Below the pieces are notes generated by a model, which did no database searches, was not told where the DNA came from, and saw only the letters and a list, made by a program, of their open reading frames with translations. From the NCBI GenBank assembly GCA_910575435.1, contig CAJTGI010000008.1:97794-161793 (forward strand): a DNA stretch of 64,000 nucleotides, in the 5' to 3' direction. A program made the position numbers and the translations under genes. Below, one piece after another: positions 46,728-55,902 of the stretch (position 1 is the first letter of the stretch; every line of letters starts with the position of its first letter). This DNA is from Clostridiaceae bacterium (GTDB lineage: Bacteria; Bacillota; Clostridia; Lachnospirales; Lachnospiraceae).

Positions 46728-48602
46728 CTATTCCACCAATTCTAATAATTTTCCTGCCACATCCGCCATATTGGATGAAACCTGCTTGGTATTCTGGGAA
46801 ATCTGCACATTCTTCTCAACCACGTCGGATATCCTTCCCATCTTGCCCACGGCATCAGACACGATGTCCATATTCCCCCTCACCATGTCAGTAATCACCT
46901 TCACATCCTTGCTGGCCTTCTCAATATCTGCCACGGCCACGCCAAATGCCTCTGCCGTCTGATCCGTAATGCCTTTGCCGCTCTCCACCGCCTTGATAGA
47001 GTTGGTAATCAAATCATTGGTCTCCTTCGCCGCCTGGGCGCTTCTTGCCGCCAGCTCTCCCACCTGGGTTGCCACCACGGCAAATCCCTTGCCCATCTCT
47101 CCCGCTCTCGCCGCCTCAATGGATGCGTTCAGGGAAAGCAGATTGGTCTGCTCGGCAATGGAATTGATCTCGCTGATGATGGTCTCAATGGCCATGGACA
47201 TATCCGTAATCTTCTGCATAGAATCTTTTAGCAAATCCATCTGGGACTGGGTCTGCAAAATCTTTGCCACCGTGCTGCCCGTTTCCTCGGTCACAGCGAC
47301 AGATACTTTTACGCTGTTATTCAATTCCTCGTTCAGCTGATTCATAATCTGCTTGAGATCCTCTACCGCATCTTCCTGCTCCCCGGTACCCCGGTAAATG
47401 CTGTCCGCATTCTCCTGAGTGGCTCCCGATACCTCCTCCAAGTCCACGCAGACATCCTTTATATTCTGAATCAAGATGCGATTCTTCTCCATATCTCCCT
47501 TCTGATGCTCCAGAAGTTCCTCATTTTCCGCCATATTCTGCCCTATGCTGGCCACCATCTTATTGATGCTGTCGGAGAGCTGGGAAAACTCCGGATTGCC
47601 CTGCTCATTTACAGAAATATCAAAATTCCCCTCGGAAATATCTTTCATGGACTGAGAAATCCGATTAATTCCCTGGACAATCTTTTTGTCAACCAGCTGG
47701 TTGATCATAAGCAACAGCACCCCGAAAATGACAACCATGCTGACAGTCACCACCAAGGTCTGATTGCGCCGTTCCCCGTAATACTCCCCGGATGGCATGA
47801 AAGTTCCGATAATCTGCCCCTGGTATTCCTCTGCCTGATAGTATCCTTTCACCCCGTTGACAACCGCTTTTCCGCTGCCCGCAAAATCTTTGGGGAATCC
47901 AGCCTTTTCAGCAGATTTCCCAATCAGGGATGATTCCTTGTGCGCCAGTATCTTCCCATCCTTTGCATCAATGGCATAGACATAGCCCTTCTCCCCGAAG
48001 TCAATATCCTTCATCACCTCATTAATCTCGGTGCTGGCAAGCATATTTTCCAAAACCTCAGGACGCACCCCTACCTGCACCAGACCCTTTGCATCAGTTC
48101 TCGCCACGCCAATATACTGCATCACCACGCCCTCTGCCACATTTACCTGAGGCTCCTGGGCAATCTCGATGGAAGGATCGTCAACGATCACCATAAATGC
48201 ATTGGACTGCTCCCCGCTGGTCATGTCAAAGCCCACATAACTATCTATGGTACTACTAGTAATGATTCCCTTCTCGTCAATAATATGTAACTCATTTACC
48301 ATCAGCCTGTCTTTGATATTGTCCAGTTTGCTTTTGTCCTTTGCAATAGACGGGTCCACGGCAAGCATATCTGCAAATGCCCTGGTCTTGGCAAGGTTAT
48401 CCTCGCTCAGATTATCCGTGAGCCTTTTCACATTCTCCTCATTGCTGGCAAGCTTTCCTTTCACGTCTTCTAACTTTGTCTGGCTGGCAGCGGAATTGCT
48501 GCGCTGAATGATGACTGTCTGCAAGACAAAAATAGCCGTAATCGTGACAAGAAATGCCGCTAGCATATAGATAAAAAGTCGTTTTGTAAAAATCTTTTTC
48601 AT
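46728..48602 (-). CDS. Methyl-accepting chemotaxis protein (dCache sensor)
   Basis: 624 residues. First membrane helix about 9-30, an extracellular two-lobed Cache domain about 40-275 (IDEKGIITSSTIDSYVGFDM, YVYAIDAKDGKILAH), second helix about 282-305, HAMP, then the cytoplasmic coiled-coil signalling domain. The hairpin tip EQTNLLSLNASIEAARAGE and GFAVVATQVGELAARS is intact. It should sense a small extracellular ligand and drive CheA. GGAG precedes the ATG. Its presence suggests motility or a chemosensory array. Confidence 0.93.
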   Translation of the reverse strand: MKKIFTKRLFIYMLAAFLVTITAIFVLQTVIIQRSNSAASQTKLEDVKGKLASNEENVKRLTDNLSEDNLAKTRAFADMLAVDPSIAKDKSKLDNIKDRLMVNELHIIDEKGIITSSTIDSYVGFDMTSGEQSNAFMVIVDDPSIEIAQEPQVNVAEGVVMQYIGVARTDAKGLVQVGVRPEVLENMLASTEINEVMKDIDFGEKGYVYAIDAKDGKILAHKESSLIGKSAEKAGFPKDFAGSGKAVVNGVKGYYQAEEYQGQIIGTFMPSGEYYGERRNQTLVVTVSMVVIFGVLLLMINQLVDKKIVQGINRISQSMKDISEGNFDISVNEQGNPEFSQLSDSINKMVASIGQNMAENEELLEHQKGDMEKNRILIQNIKDVCVDLEEVSGATQENADSIYRGTGEQEDAVEDLKQIMNQLNEELNNSVKVSVAVTEETGSTVAKILQTQSQMDLLKDSMQKITDMSMAIETIISEINSIAEQTNLLSLNASIEAARAGEMGKGFAVVATQVGELAARSAQAAKETNDLITNSIKAVESGKGITDQTAEAFGVAVADIEKASKDVKVITDMVRGNMDIVSDAVGKMGRISDVVEKNVQISQNTKQVSSNMADVAGKLLELVE

Positions 48603-48800
48603 GTGGTTTCTCCTTTAGCATTATTTTACACATAACAAACTATGGATTATAGAAAGATACAAATAGCGCATATTACTCTATTTCAGTCTACATGATGCAA
48701 TACGGCAAATCAAACTCCAATTCTCCCATATTTCATGCCTTTTTTCCCAGATAATGCATTTCAATACTCCCAAACTTGCTGCGGCAACACTTGCCCGCAT

Positions 48801-49265
48801 CTATGAAAGATCCTCCTCCAGCAGTTTCCTAAGCAACGCCTCGCACCCCTCCACCACGTCTTCATAAGTGGCATCAAAGTTTCCGCTGTACCATGGGTCG
48901 GCAATGTCCCTGGGATGCTCCGTATGGTCCAGCAAAAGAGAAACCTTCCCCTCCGGGTCTCCCCCCAATATCCGCATCATATTCCGATAATTCCATCCAT
49001 CCATTCCGATGATGTAGTCGTAGTCCTTGTAATCGCTGCGGCGCATCTGGCTGGCCCGGTGGGACAATACCGGCACCCCCACTTCTTTCAATTTCCGGAC
49101 AGTGCCGTAATGGGGACCATTGCCCAGTTCCTCCGTGCTGGTGGCTTTCGAGTCGATGGCAAAATGATCTGCAATGCCTTGTTTGTTCACCATGTCCTGA
49201 AAGACGAATTGAGCCATTGTGCTACGGCAAATATTGCCGTGGCAAATAAATAGTATTTTTATCAT
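48801..49265 (-). CDS. Low-molecular-weight protein-tyrosine phosphatase
   Basis: 154 residues. The P-loop FICHGNICRSTMAQFVF (C-x5-R-S) sits at residues 6-22, and DPWYSGNFDATYEDV supplies the general acid Asp. Such enzymes dephosphorylate bacterial tyrosine kinases that control capsule export. A mobile element is inserted into the first dozen codons: the start codon and promoter now come from the element end, which rebuilds an intact reading frame. AAGGGATA precedes the ATG. Confidence 0.92.
   Translation of the reverse strand: MIKILFICHGNICRSTMAQFVFQDMVNKQGIADHFAIDSKATSTEELGNGPHYGTVRKLKEVGVPVLSHRASQMRRSDYKDYDYIIGMDGWNYRNMMRILGGDPEGKVSLLLDHTEHPRDIADPWYSGNFDATYEDVVEGCEALLRKLLEEDLS
49231..49262. 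repeat. Left attachment site (attL) inside the phosphatase start
   Basis: This segment lies in codons 2-12 of the phosphatase gene. It recurs at 62300-62331 with only three differences, in the same orientation. Shared blocks are TGCCGTGGCA and AATAGTATTTTTAT. Element DNA starts on its right side, followed by the integrase gene. Confidence 0.75.
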
Positions 49266-49392
49266 CTTGTTTATATCCCTTCATAAGCCTTCAAACCTTG
49301 ATATTACTGGCTTTCTGGCGCTTTTCTTATTTTTCTTGTTTTGCCCCAAACCTACGCTATTCTTTATGAATCTACGCAAATTCACGGGCAAA

Positions 49393-49415
49393 TGGTGTAG
49401 TAAGTGGTGTAGTAA
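49393..49415. repeat. Paired TGGTGTAGTAA repeats next to the integrase gene
   Basis: Two direct copies at 49393-49403 and 49405-49415. The same motif stands once at 59061-59071 and twice at 62221-62242, each time near an attachment-like sequence. They may be integrase arm-binding sites. Confidence 0.6.
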
Positions 49416-49427
49416 CCTGATACCTTT

Positions 49428-50627
49428 TTAACCTGATTTTCTCTGCTTTTCCTGCACATCAGACACCTTGAAGTCGATAACTTTTGCCATCTGTTCCGCA
49501 GCCCGGTCATAGCTGGCGTGGGTGTAGACATTCAGCGTAACGCCTACATCAGAATGTCCCATCACATACTGTAAGGTCTTAATATCCATTCCCTTGTTTG
49601 CCATATTCGTGCAGAACGTATGTCGGAACACATGGGGCGTGATATGGGGCAGCGGCTTATCGGGGTGCATCTTCTTGTATTTCTTCATAGCCCAGCGCAT
49701 TTCATTTTCGATATGCAGTGCTACTTTCGGGTGGCTATCCTTATCTATCAGAATGAAACCGCTGTACCCGTCTACAATCATCTCTGTTTTCAGCTTCCGC
49801 CGATTAGCAAGAATGTTTTTCAGACTTTGATACACTTCCTCCGTCATGGGAATAAAGCGGAAGCCACATTCTGTCTTAGTTTTCTCCACATAATATTTAC
49901 CGCCACGTTCCCGCACAAGCTGATGGTCTACCCGGATTCTCCGATTCTCAAAATCCAAATCATTCTTTGTCAGCCCACAAAATTCACTGACACGCATACC
50001 GGTTCCCAGCAGTACGACAAATTCATCATAATACTTGGTATAGTTTTGTCCTCCCGGATAAAGCCCATCCAAATCTCCTGCTGTTCCTCTGTCATGGCAA
50101 TCCGCTTCTGTGAATCATTCGGGACAACATCTGTCAGCTTAAAATCAAAGGGATTCCTACGGATAATATCTTCATTATAAGCCATCTGGAACGCCGGTTT
50201 GACAACGCCCCTGACGCTGGTAATGGTGCTGTACCCTTTACCGTCTTTATGAAGCTTCATAATCCATTTCTGTGCGTCTGATACTTTAATATCCCGAATC
50301 TGCCGGTATCCAAAATCTTCTTTCTTCATCAGATTCAGCACAAAGTTATAGCCGACTTTGGTATTATACCGAACACCTTGCTTCAAACTGATATAGCGTT
50401 CCAGCAGGGCAATCACCGTAATCTTACCCGCCGCATAGTCAATGCCATCATCAACCTGCTTCTGGATTTCTTTTTCCTTTTCCCGCAGTTCCTTCAAATC
50501 AGAGGAATATATCGTTTGCCGCTTTCCACGAATATCCGTGTACCGATATTGATAAATCAGGTCTTTTCTCTGGCTCTCTCCTGTCCGCAGGATTCTTCCT
50601 TTATTGTCTTTGCGTTTCTCGGACATT
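49428..50627 (-). pseudogene. int: Tn916-type tyrosine integrase, frameshifted
   Basis: The N-terminal part (50627 down to about 50044) has the arm-binding and core-binding domains (GRILRTGESQRKDLIYQYRY, MTEEQQEIWMGFIRED). The C-terminal part in another frame has the catalytic Arg in LLGTGMRVSEFCGL, HVFRHTFCT, MGHSD and the nucleophile Tyr in LNVYTHASYD. The two join if one A is restored in the AAAA run at 50044-50047 (minus strand). AAGGAG lies 8 bases before the ATG at 50627. As read, the enzyme would be split and inactive unless the shift is an assembly error. Confidence 0.9.
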
Positions 50628-50725
50628 GTCAAACTCCTTTCCGTGATGGAAAGAGCCTTGATATGACACGTTTATTGTATCACATCAAGGCAGCCTTTTA
50701 CATCACTGTTTTTCAAAAGATAGCA

Positions 50726-50926
50726 TTAAATTGAATACGCCTGCTCGATATACTGGTCGAACAGGCGGCGTTTAATCAATCGCTTATTTCCTACCCACAA
50801 GACAAACCGGCAATTCTGGTCGCTTGTCAGGTCACGCAGTTTATTGATACCAATTCCAGAATAAGCCGCTGCTTCTTCCAAACTAAGATTGCTCTTTTCC
50901 CATATAGGGATTTCTTTCATAGGCAT
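50726..50926 (-). CDS. xis: Excisionase (Tn916 Xis-like)
   Basis: 66-residue winged-helix protein: IWEKSNLSLEEAAAYSGIGI, NKLRDLTSDQNCRFVLWVGNK, RLIKRRLFDQYIEQAYSI, the pattern of Tn916-family excisionases that bend DNA and steer the integrase toward excision. GGAGG lies just before the ATG; a second in-frame ATG at 50920 is also possible. Standard position directly upstream of the integrase gene. Confidence 0.9.
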   Translation of the reverse strand: MPMKEIPIWEKSNLSLEEAAAYSGIGINKLRDLTSDQNCRFVLWVGNKRLIKRRLFDQYIEQAYSI

Positions 50927-50964
50927 TTACCTCCATACATGAAAATAGCCAGACATGGAGAGGG

Positions 50965-51158
50965 CGGCAACGAAGTCCGGCAACGGGCTTCAAAAAACCT
51001 TGCAAATCATCTCTGTCTGGCGGATACATTATTATTTAAGTTTTCTTTTATTTTTCGGTTGTTTTGGTTGTCAGAGGGGAGAAAAGCCCGCAGTTACGGG
51101 ACTTTCCCCGGCAACCGGCTCGGCAACGGGATAGCAACAAAGCCGGCAACGGGATAGC
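50965..51158. repeat. Iteron-like CGGCAAC repeats, possible replication origin
   Basis: CGGCAAC occurs at 50965, 50978, 51109, 51121 and 51144. The last two belong to exact 15-base repeats CGGCAACGGGATAGC (51121-51135 and 51144-51158) spaced 23 bases apart, near two helical turns. The cluster lies in the 248-base gap between xis and the helicase gene, where an element-borne origin would fit. Confidence 0.55.
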
Positions 51159-51174
51159 TTAGGAGCAGATTTTT

Positions 51175-52572
51175 TCAGAAGGGAAGTTCCATCTGCTCTG
51201 TGACCTCCACGAATCCCTCCGGGGTTTTTCCGGCTCCGTTTCCGCTGTCCGTTGCCGGAATTTCCCGTTCCCAGCCCTTTTGTCTGCCGTACTCCGGGAA
51301 CATTCGGGGATTGGAAAAATACTTCCAGCCGGTCATACAGTGGTGCATAATGTCATTGATTTCCCGGATTTCCCATTGCTTCGGCTCGTCAAAGGGGTGG
51401 TTTAAGGCTTCCTTGTATAGCTGTTTGGAACAGACCGCTTCGCCGGTAAAACGGTCAAGGTATGCCTGAATCATTCCGGCTTTGGTGTCCTCCAGCATAA
51501 ATTCCCGCTGGTGTTCTTTGAGGTAGGCGGTCATCTCCGGGGAGAAGGACAGCTTCACGTCCCCGGTGCGGTAGAGTTCCATTGCTTCCGCCCATACCTG
51601 TTCCAGATAGGCTCTGGAAGCGGCTTCGTCCTCCAAAAGGTGAACCTCCGCCTGTTCCGGGTTTACCATGACCGGCAGGAAGCGCCGATTGCCGGAACGG
51701 TCAAGGGGCAGGAAGTCCGGGGCGTTGGACGTGCCGCCGAACACGCATTGACGGGGGCGGTCTGCCGGGTGGGTTTCATAGGGTATCTTGTAGACCTCCT
51801 TCTGGCGGCTTAAAAAAGACTTGATTTCCTCAATGCTCTTGGCGTTGGCGGTGGCAATCATCTCTGACATTTCGATAATCCAGTGCCCTTGCAGCTTACG
51901 GTATATGTTGTCATCGTCCAGCTTTCTAAGGTCATCGGAAAACCACTCGTCCTTGACTGCCAGCAGCCGGAAAAAGGTAGACTTCCCGGCTCCCTGACCG
52001 CCCACCAGACAGAGCATGACTTCAAACTTGCAGCCGGGGGAGAATACCCGGTGAATGGCTCCCAGAAGGAACAGGCGCAATGCCTGATGGGTATATTCAT
52101 CTGCACCGGCTCCCAGAAAACGCCGCAGACACAAGCGGATTCGCTCTGTCCCGTCCCATGTCAGGCGGCTTAGATAGTCCCGGATTGGGTGGTAGCTGTT
52201 TTCATTGGCGGCAAGGTCGGCGGCGTCTGCTATCTTTTTCTCGCTTGTCAGCCCATAGGTTTCTTCCAGATAGAGCCGGATATATTTCATGTCTGTGTCG
52301 GTCATGGACTTTCCAAACGCCCGCCGGTGTCCGATGGGCTTCATCATGTCGGTGCGCTCGGTCAGCAGGTTTTTGGCAACCGCCCCGGAAAGCAGCGGGT
52401 CATACCTGAACACGGTCAGGCAGTTTTTGATACTGTTGCGGAAGCCACCCTTTTCTGTGGTTTCCAGCATAGCCTTTACTTCCTCAACGCTCCGGGGCAG
52501 TGGGACGGCTTCTGTGGTGTCGGTTACAGCCTGCCGTATCTCTGGCGGCAAGGTCTGCCATTCTTCGTTCAA
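51175..52572 (-). CDS. VapE-family DNA helicase/primase-associated ATPase
   Basis: 465 residues from a TTG start inside the end of the primase gene. It has a helicase-like ATPase with Walker A LVGGQGAGKSTFFRLLA, acidic Walker B WIIEMSEM, and an arginine-rich PLDRSGNRRFLPV segment, matching the virulence-associated E family. Such proteins replicate or maintain integrated elements. It overlaps the CHC2 gene by 89 bases in a different frame, so the two are probably coupled and work together at the neighbouring repeat cluster. Confidence 0.88.
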   Translation of the reverse strand: MNEEWQTLPPEIRQAVTDTTEAVPLPRSVEEVKAMLETTEKGGFRNSIKNCLTVFRYDPLLSGAVAKNLLTERTDMMKPIGHRRAFGKSMTDTDMKYIRLYLEETYGLTSEKKIADAADLAANENSYHPIRDYLSRLTWDGTERIRLCLRRFLGAGADEYTHQALRLFLLGAIHRVFSPGCKFEVMLCLVGGQGAGKSTFFRLLAVKDEWFSDDLRKLDDDNIYRKLQGHWIIEMSEMIATANAKSIEEIKSFLSRQKEVYKIPYETHPADRPRQCVFGGTSNAPDFLPLDRSGNRRFLPVMVNPEQAEVHLLEDEAASRAYLEQVWAEAMELYRTGDVKLSFSPEMTAYLKEHQREFMLEDTKAGMIQAYLDRFTGEAVCSKQLYKEALNHPFDEPKQWEIREINDIMHHCMTGWKYFSNPRMFPEYGRQKGWEREIPATDSGNGAGKTPEGFVEVTEQMELPF

Positions 52573-53131
52573 GGTTCCTCACTTCCTTTCCGTATTCGAT
52601 AACAAGGGAAGCACGTTCCTGCGTATCCGAAAACAGCAGCACGTCCAGCAGATATTCCACATGGGATTTGTTCTGTAAGGCTTCCACAAACAAGGGGGTC
52701 CATGCGTCCTCCGGGGTCTTGGGGGCATAGTCCCGTTCCCATCGGCGCAGTAAATGATAATAGTCGGACAGTACCCGGAAACAGTGGCGCTCCATGCGCC
52801 GGAATTGCTGCTCCGGGGATTCCTTTGGTATCTTGGGGCGGCTCCGGCTTCTGTCCGGCGGCTCCCTGTCCTCATAGGGAATGGAAAAATCCGCTGCCAG
52901 CCGCAGGGCGGCTTCCTTTGGCGAGATTCCTTCCAGCCGGGAAACAAAGTCAATCACGTCCCCGTCTGCCTGACAGCCGAAACAGTGATAGCGGCGGTCT
53001 ACCTTCATACTGGGGGTTCTGTCCTCATGGAAGGGGCAGCACGCCATCCCGTTCCTCCCCACACGGATTCCATAATGCTCCACAGTCTGTCTTGCGGTGA
53101 CAGACTGCTTCACGGCTTCAAATACATTCAT
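52484..53131 (-). CDS. CHC2 zinc-finger primase-like protein
   Basis: 215 residues from the ATG at 53131 behind AGGAGGG. The N-terminal 80 residues are a DnaG-type zinc-binding domain: YGIRVGRNGMACCPFHEDR, then YHCFGCQADGDVIDFV. The rest is helical and lacks a TOPRIM catalytic core, so the protein probably recognises the start site and works with the VapE ATPase. The last 29 codons overlap the VapE gene. Confidence 0.88.
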   Translation of the reverse strand: MNVFEAVKQSVTARQTVEHYGIRVGRNGMACCPFHEDRTPSMKVDRRYHCFGCQADGDVIDFVSRLEGISPKEAALRLAADFSIPYEDREPPDRSRSRPKIPKESPEQQFRRMERHCFRVLSDYYHLLRRWERDYAPKTPEDAWTPLFVEALQNKSHVEYLLDVLLFSDTQERASLVIEYGKEVRNLERRMADLAARDTAGCNRHHRSRPTAPER

Positions 53132-53195
53132 GTGCAGCCCTCCTTTCGTCTGCATAGAAAAAGCGCCTGACATTCCCGGTTGAAAATGCAGACGC

Positions 53196-54783
53196 TTAGT
53201 GTTCCATATCCTGTTGTTTCTGTGTCCAGGGCGGCAGCTTCTTCTCTGCCCGTTCCTCCCGGATTCTCTGTTCCCGTCCTTTCAATTCCCCGATGGTGGA
53301 TTTTTTTCCCCGGTTCGGCGGTCTGTCGGTACTGGTCAGACGGTAAGACCTGATTCAGCCAGTGCCGCACGTCCCTTAAAATCCGCACATCAGCCTGAAC
53401 CGCTTCCAGCGCCGCCTTATGGGAAGCCACTTCCTCGGTAAGCTGTTCCTTTTCCTCGGTCAGCTTCTTGGGGTTGTACCGATTTCCCTCCAAATGTGCT
53501 TTGAAATAGCGGACGGCGGCATAGTAAGCGTCCAGTTCCTCCCGGTGGGCGGCGGCAAACTGTTCCTTTGGTTTCTTCCATCGGATAGCGGCATACTCGG
53601 CATGAACCGGCTTCCCGGCTTCAAAGTTTCCGATATGGGAAAGCAGGGTATCAATCTCCCGGATACGCTTTTCCTTCGGCTTCATCTCTGCCCGGATAGA
53701 AACGGCTGTTTCACTGACCTTATCCAGATAGGTGTCAAGGCTCGCCACAGTGGAAAGTTCTTTTTCTTTTAAGAAGGTCAGGGCTTCCATGACTTTGTTA
53801 AAATCAGAAACCGTTCCTTTTAACTTCCCCTTAGAAGTCCAGCCGGAGCGTTCCCCACTCCGCAAATCCAGATACCGGGAAAGCAGTTCCGGCAGGGTGG
53901 GTTCCCGCTTTTCTTCCAACGCCGCAAGGACAGTCTGTTTCTTTTCTTTCAGGTCGGCAAGCCAGCCCTTTAAGCTGCGTACCATCTGCCGGATAGACTG
54001 CATAAGGGCGTTGGCGGCTTTAATGTCCCGGTTCAGGTTTCCGATATTGGTCGGGATTCCCTGTTTCTCCATGTGGCTGACCGCAGCCCCCATGTGGACG
54101 GTGGGGATTTTATCAATGCCCTGCCGTTCATAGGAGCGAAGGTCAAGGCGTTCCGGGCGGGCGTTGGCTTCCAGATAGCGGTTAGAAGTGTCTGCCCAGC
54201 CCTGCCGCCAGAGTTCCGCTTTGGTCTGGTCGTTCCAGTCCACAGTGTCCTCCTTATGGCTTTTCCAGTTGCCGGAGGGAAGCCGGATTCGCTCCCCGTT
54301 TTCGTCAAGGTCATAGACCTTCCGGGACTTGGGAAGCCATCTGCCGGTTTCGTCCATTGCCCGCATGGTTAAGAGGATATGGGCGTGGGGATTGCCGTCC
54401 CCCTTGTTGTGAATGGCAAAATCCGCAATCATGCCTTTGGAAACAAAAAACTCCCGGCAGTAGTCCCGAAGCAGATCATCGTGCTGCTCCGGGGGGATTT
54501 CCCTCGGTATGGCAAGCACGATTCTGCGGGCAAGCTGGGAGTTCCATTGTTTCTCAATGGCTTCGGCGGCGTTCCATAGGGTGTTGCGGTCTGCATATTC
54601 CGGCGGGGCATGGGGCGGCAGCATGATTTCCTTGTGGACGATTTCGCTCTTGTGGGAATAGTATTTCTGTTCCCCATCGTATTCCGAAAACAGCCGTTCT
54701 CCGCTTTGGTAGGCTGCGGCGGCAACGGCTGACTGGCGGTTACTTCGCTGAATGATGTTAATGTCATAGTGTGGACATGGCAA
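53196..54783 (-). CDS. mobA: MobA/MobL relaxase with a frameshift near its C-terminus
   Basis: MobQ-type relaxase that nicks the transfer origin. The start is a TTG at 54783, 7 bases after AGGAGGA, giving LPCPHYDINIIQRSNRQSAV. The relaxase domain has the metal triad in GDGNPHAHILLTMR; long coiled coils follow. At an A7 run (53301-53307) the main frame runs on into an unrelated tail ending at 53128. Shifting by one base there gives KKSTIGELKGREQRIREERA and ends at 53196, the sequence expected for the family. I give the family-like end. Confidence 0.85.
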
Positions 54784-54899
54784 GTCTGCATCCTCCTTTC
54801 TCCCGGTTCCGAGCATGAAAAAAGCAGGGAACCGTTTCTGATTTCCTGCTTTGGGTGTGCCGCCGGTGGGCGGCTGATATTTATAGATAAATCTTTGCT

Positions 54900-55439
54900 T
54901 TATATTTTGGTCGTATCAATTTTATACCCTTGTCTGCTCAGTTCCCTGATAAGACTAATAGCCACTTCATCTACTTTATTTTGAAAAGGGATATAAACAA
55001 GTCCCTGAATGTCTGAAGGCTTTTCAAAATCGACTGCTTCTTTAAGTAGAATTGCAACGCTTTCCCTACCCAACTTGGCTAAAAACATTCCCAGTTCCAA
55101 AACAACATTTTGACGAACACGAGATTTATACACACTTTCAGCCTTCGCTTTCCCATCATCATCTGGTGTGGCTAAAACAATAGCATATCCCACATCACTA
55201 CCATATTCTTCAAGTTTTTCAATAATAGTTTGTCCCCCAGAAGCTTGCTGGTCAAGAATAATTGGTTCCAAATCCCATCGACGTAACAATGCTTCTAACT
55301 GTGTTCGTGCAATCTCATCATGCCCATATACTACAAATATCTTACGATTATTTGTTTGAGAAACACCCTCTAAAATGTTTCTTATCTCATCTTGCCCTTT
55401 CCCTTGTATAGTATATTTTCCAGTATTAAAGCAATTCAC
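54900..55439 (-). CDS. TIR-like nucleotide-binding effector (CAP12/Pycsar TIR type), N-terminus interrupted
   Basis: The C-terminal 145 residues match the predicted nucleotide-binding TIR-like domain found in CBASS and Pycsar effectors: RKIFVVYGHDEIARTQLEALL, GQTIIEKLEEYGSDVGYAIVL, TPDDDGKA and VRQNVVLELGMFLAKLGRE. In-frame upstream codons extend to a well-placed ATG at 55550 behind GGGAGG, but an ochre stop stands at codon 7 (55530-55532). Translation may restart at the GTG at 55439 behind GGTGG, or the gene may be dead. No cyclase gene is adjacent. Codon use is AT-rich compared with the mobilisation genes. Confidence 0.7.
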   Translation of the reverse strand: MNCFNTGKYTIQGKGQDEIRNILEGVSQTNNRKIFVVYGHDEIARTQLEALLRRWDLEPIILDQQASGGQTIIEKLEEYGSDVGYAIVLATPDDDGKAKAESVYKSRVRQNVVLELGMFLAKLGRESVAILLKEAVDFEKPSDIQGLVYIPFQNKVDEVAISLIRELSRQGYKIDTTKI

Positions 55440-55794
55440 TTTTCCACCATTATTTAGACAAATGCATTTTCCATACTGTATTTCTTTAATCTCTAAGATT
55501 GAAACAGCTGTACTGTTTTCAATTTTAGATTATATTTCCTCAAATGTCATATTCTCTTTTGCACCTCCCAACAATATTCTTTTTATATTATACTGCAACT
55601 AACTATTTTTGAAAATAGGCTAATTACAACTTACTGTCTTGAAAAACTCACAGCATAAAGCGGTTCCGGGCGGCAAGTCCACAAAAGGGTAGCTGGCGCA
55701 GCCAGCGCAGGGGAGGTGTAGCGTCACCTGTGAGGATTGGAAACTGATTGCAAATCTGCTGGAAATCATCTGCTTTCCGCAGGAAGCCCCCGGC

Positions 55795-55836
55795 AGGGCG
55801 CAACGCACCGGCTCGACCGGTGTATAGTTGCGCCCT
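55795..55836. other. Nested inverted repeat, candidate transfer origin
   Basis: AGGGCGCAAC (55795-55804) and GTTGCGCCCT (55827-55836) enclose CACCGG (55806-55811) and CCGGTG (55817-55822). It lies in a 350-base gene-free stretch (55551-55902) between the mobilisation accessory genes and the relaxase gene cluster, a usual place for oriT. A nick site cannot be read directly. Confidence 0.5.
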
Positions 55837-55902
55837 CTTTCAGAGGGGGAAGCAGCCGCTTGCCGTTCTGAAAGCAAAACTGCCGTTTCCGGCAATCGTT
55901 TT

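Noticed and set aside
50965..51158. CRISPR array
   Set aside because: The repeats are only 7-15 bases, irregularly spaced and lack unique spacers of constant length.
53128..53195. Extended relaxase C-terminus in the uninterrupted frame
   Set aside because: The residues after the A7 run are unlike the family, whereas the alternative frame gives the expected charged helix and stops at 53196.
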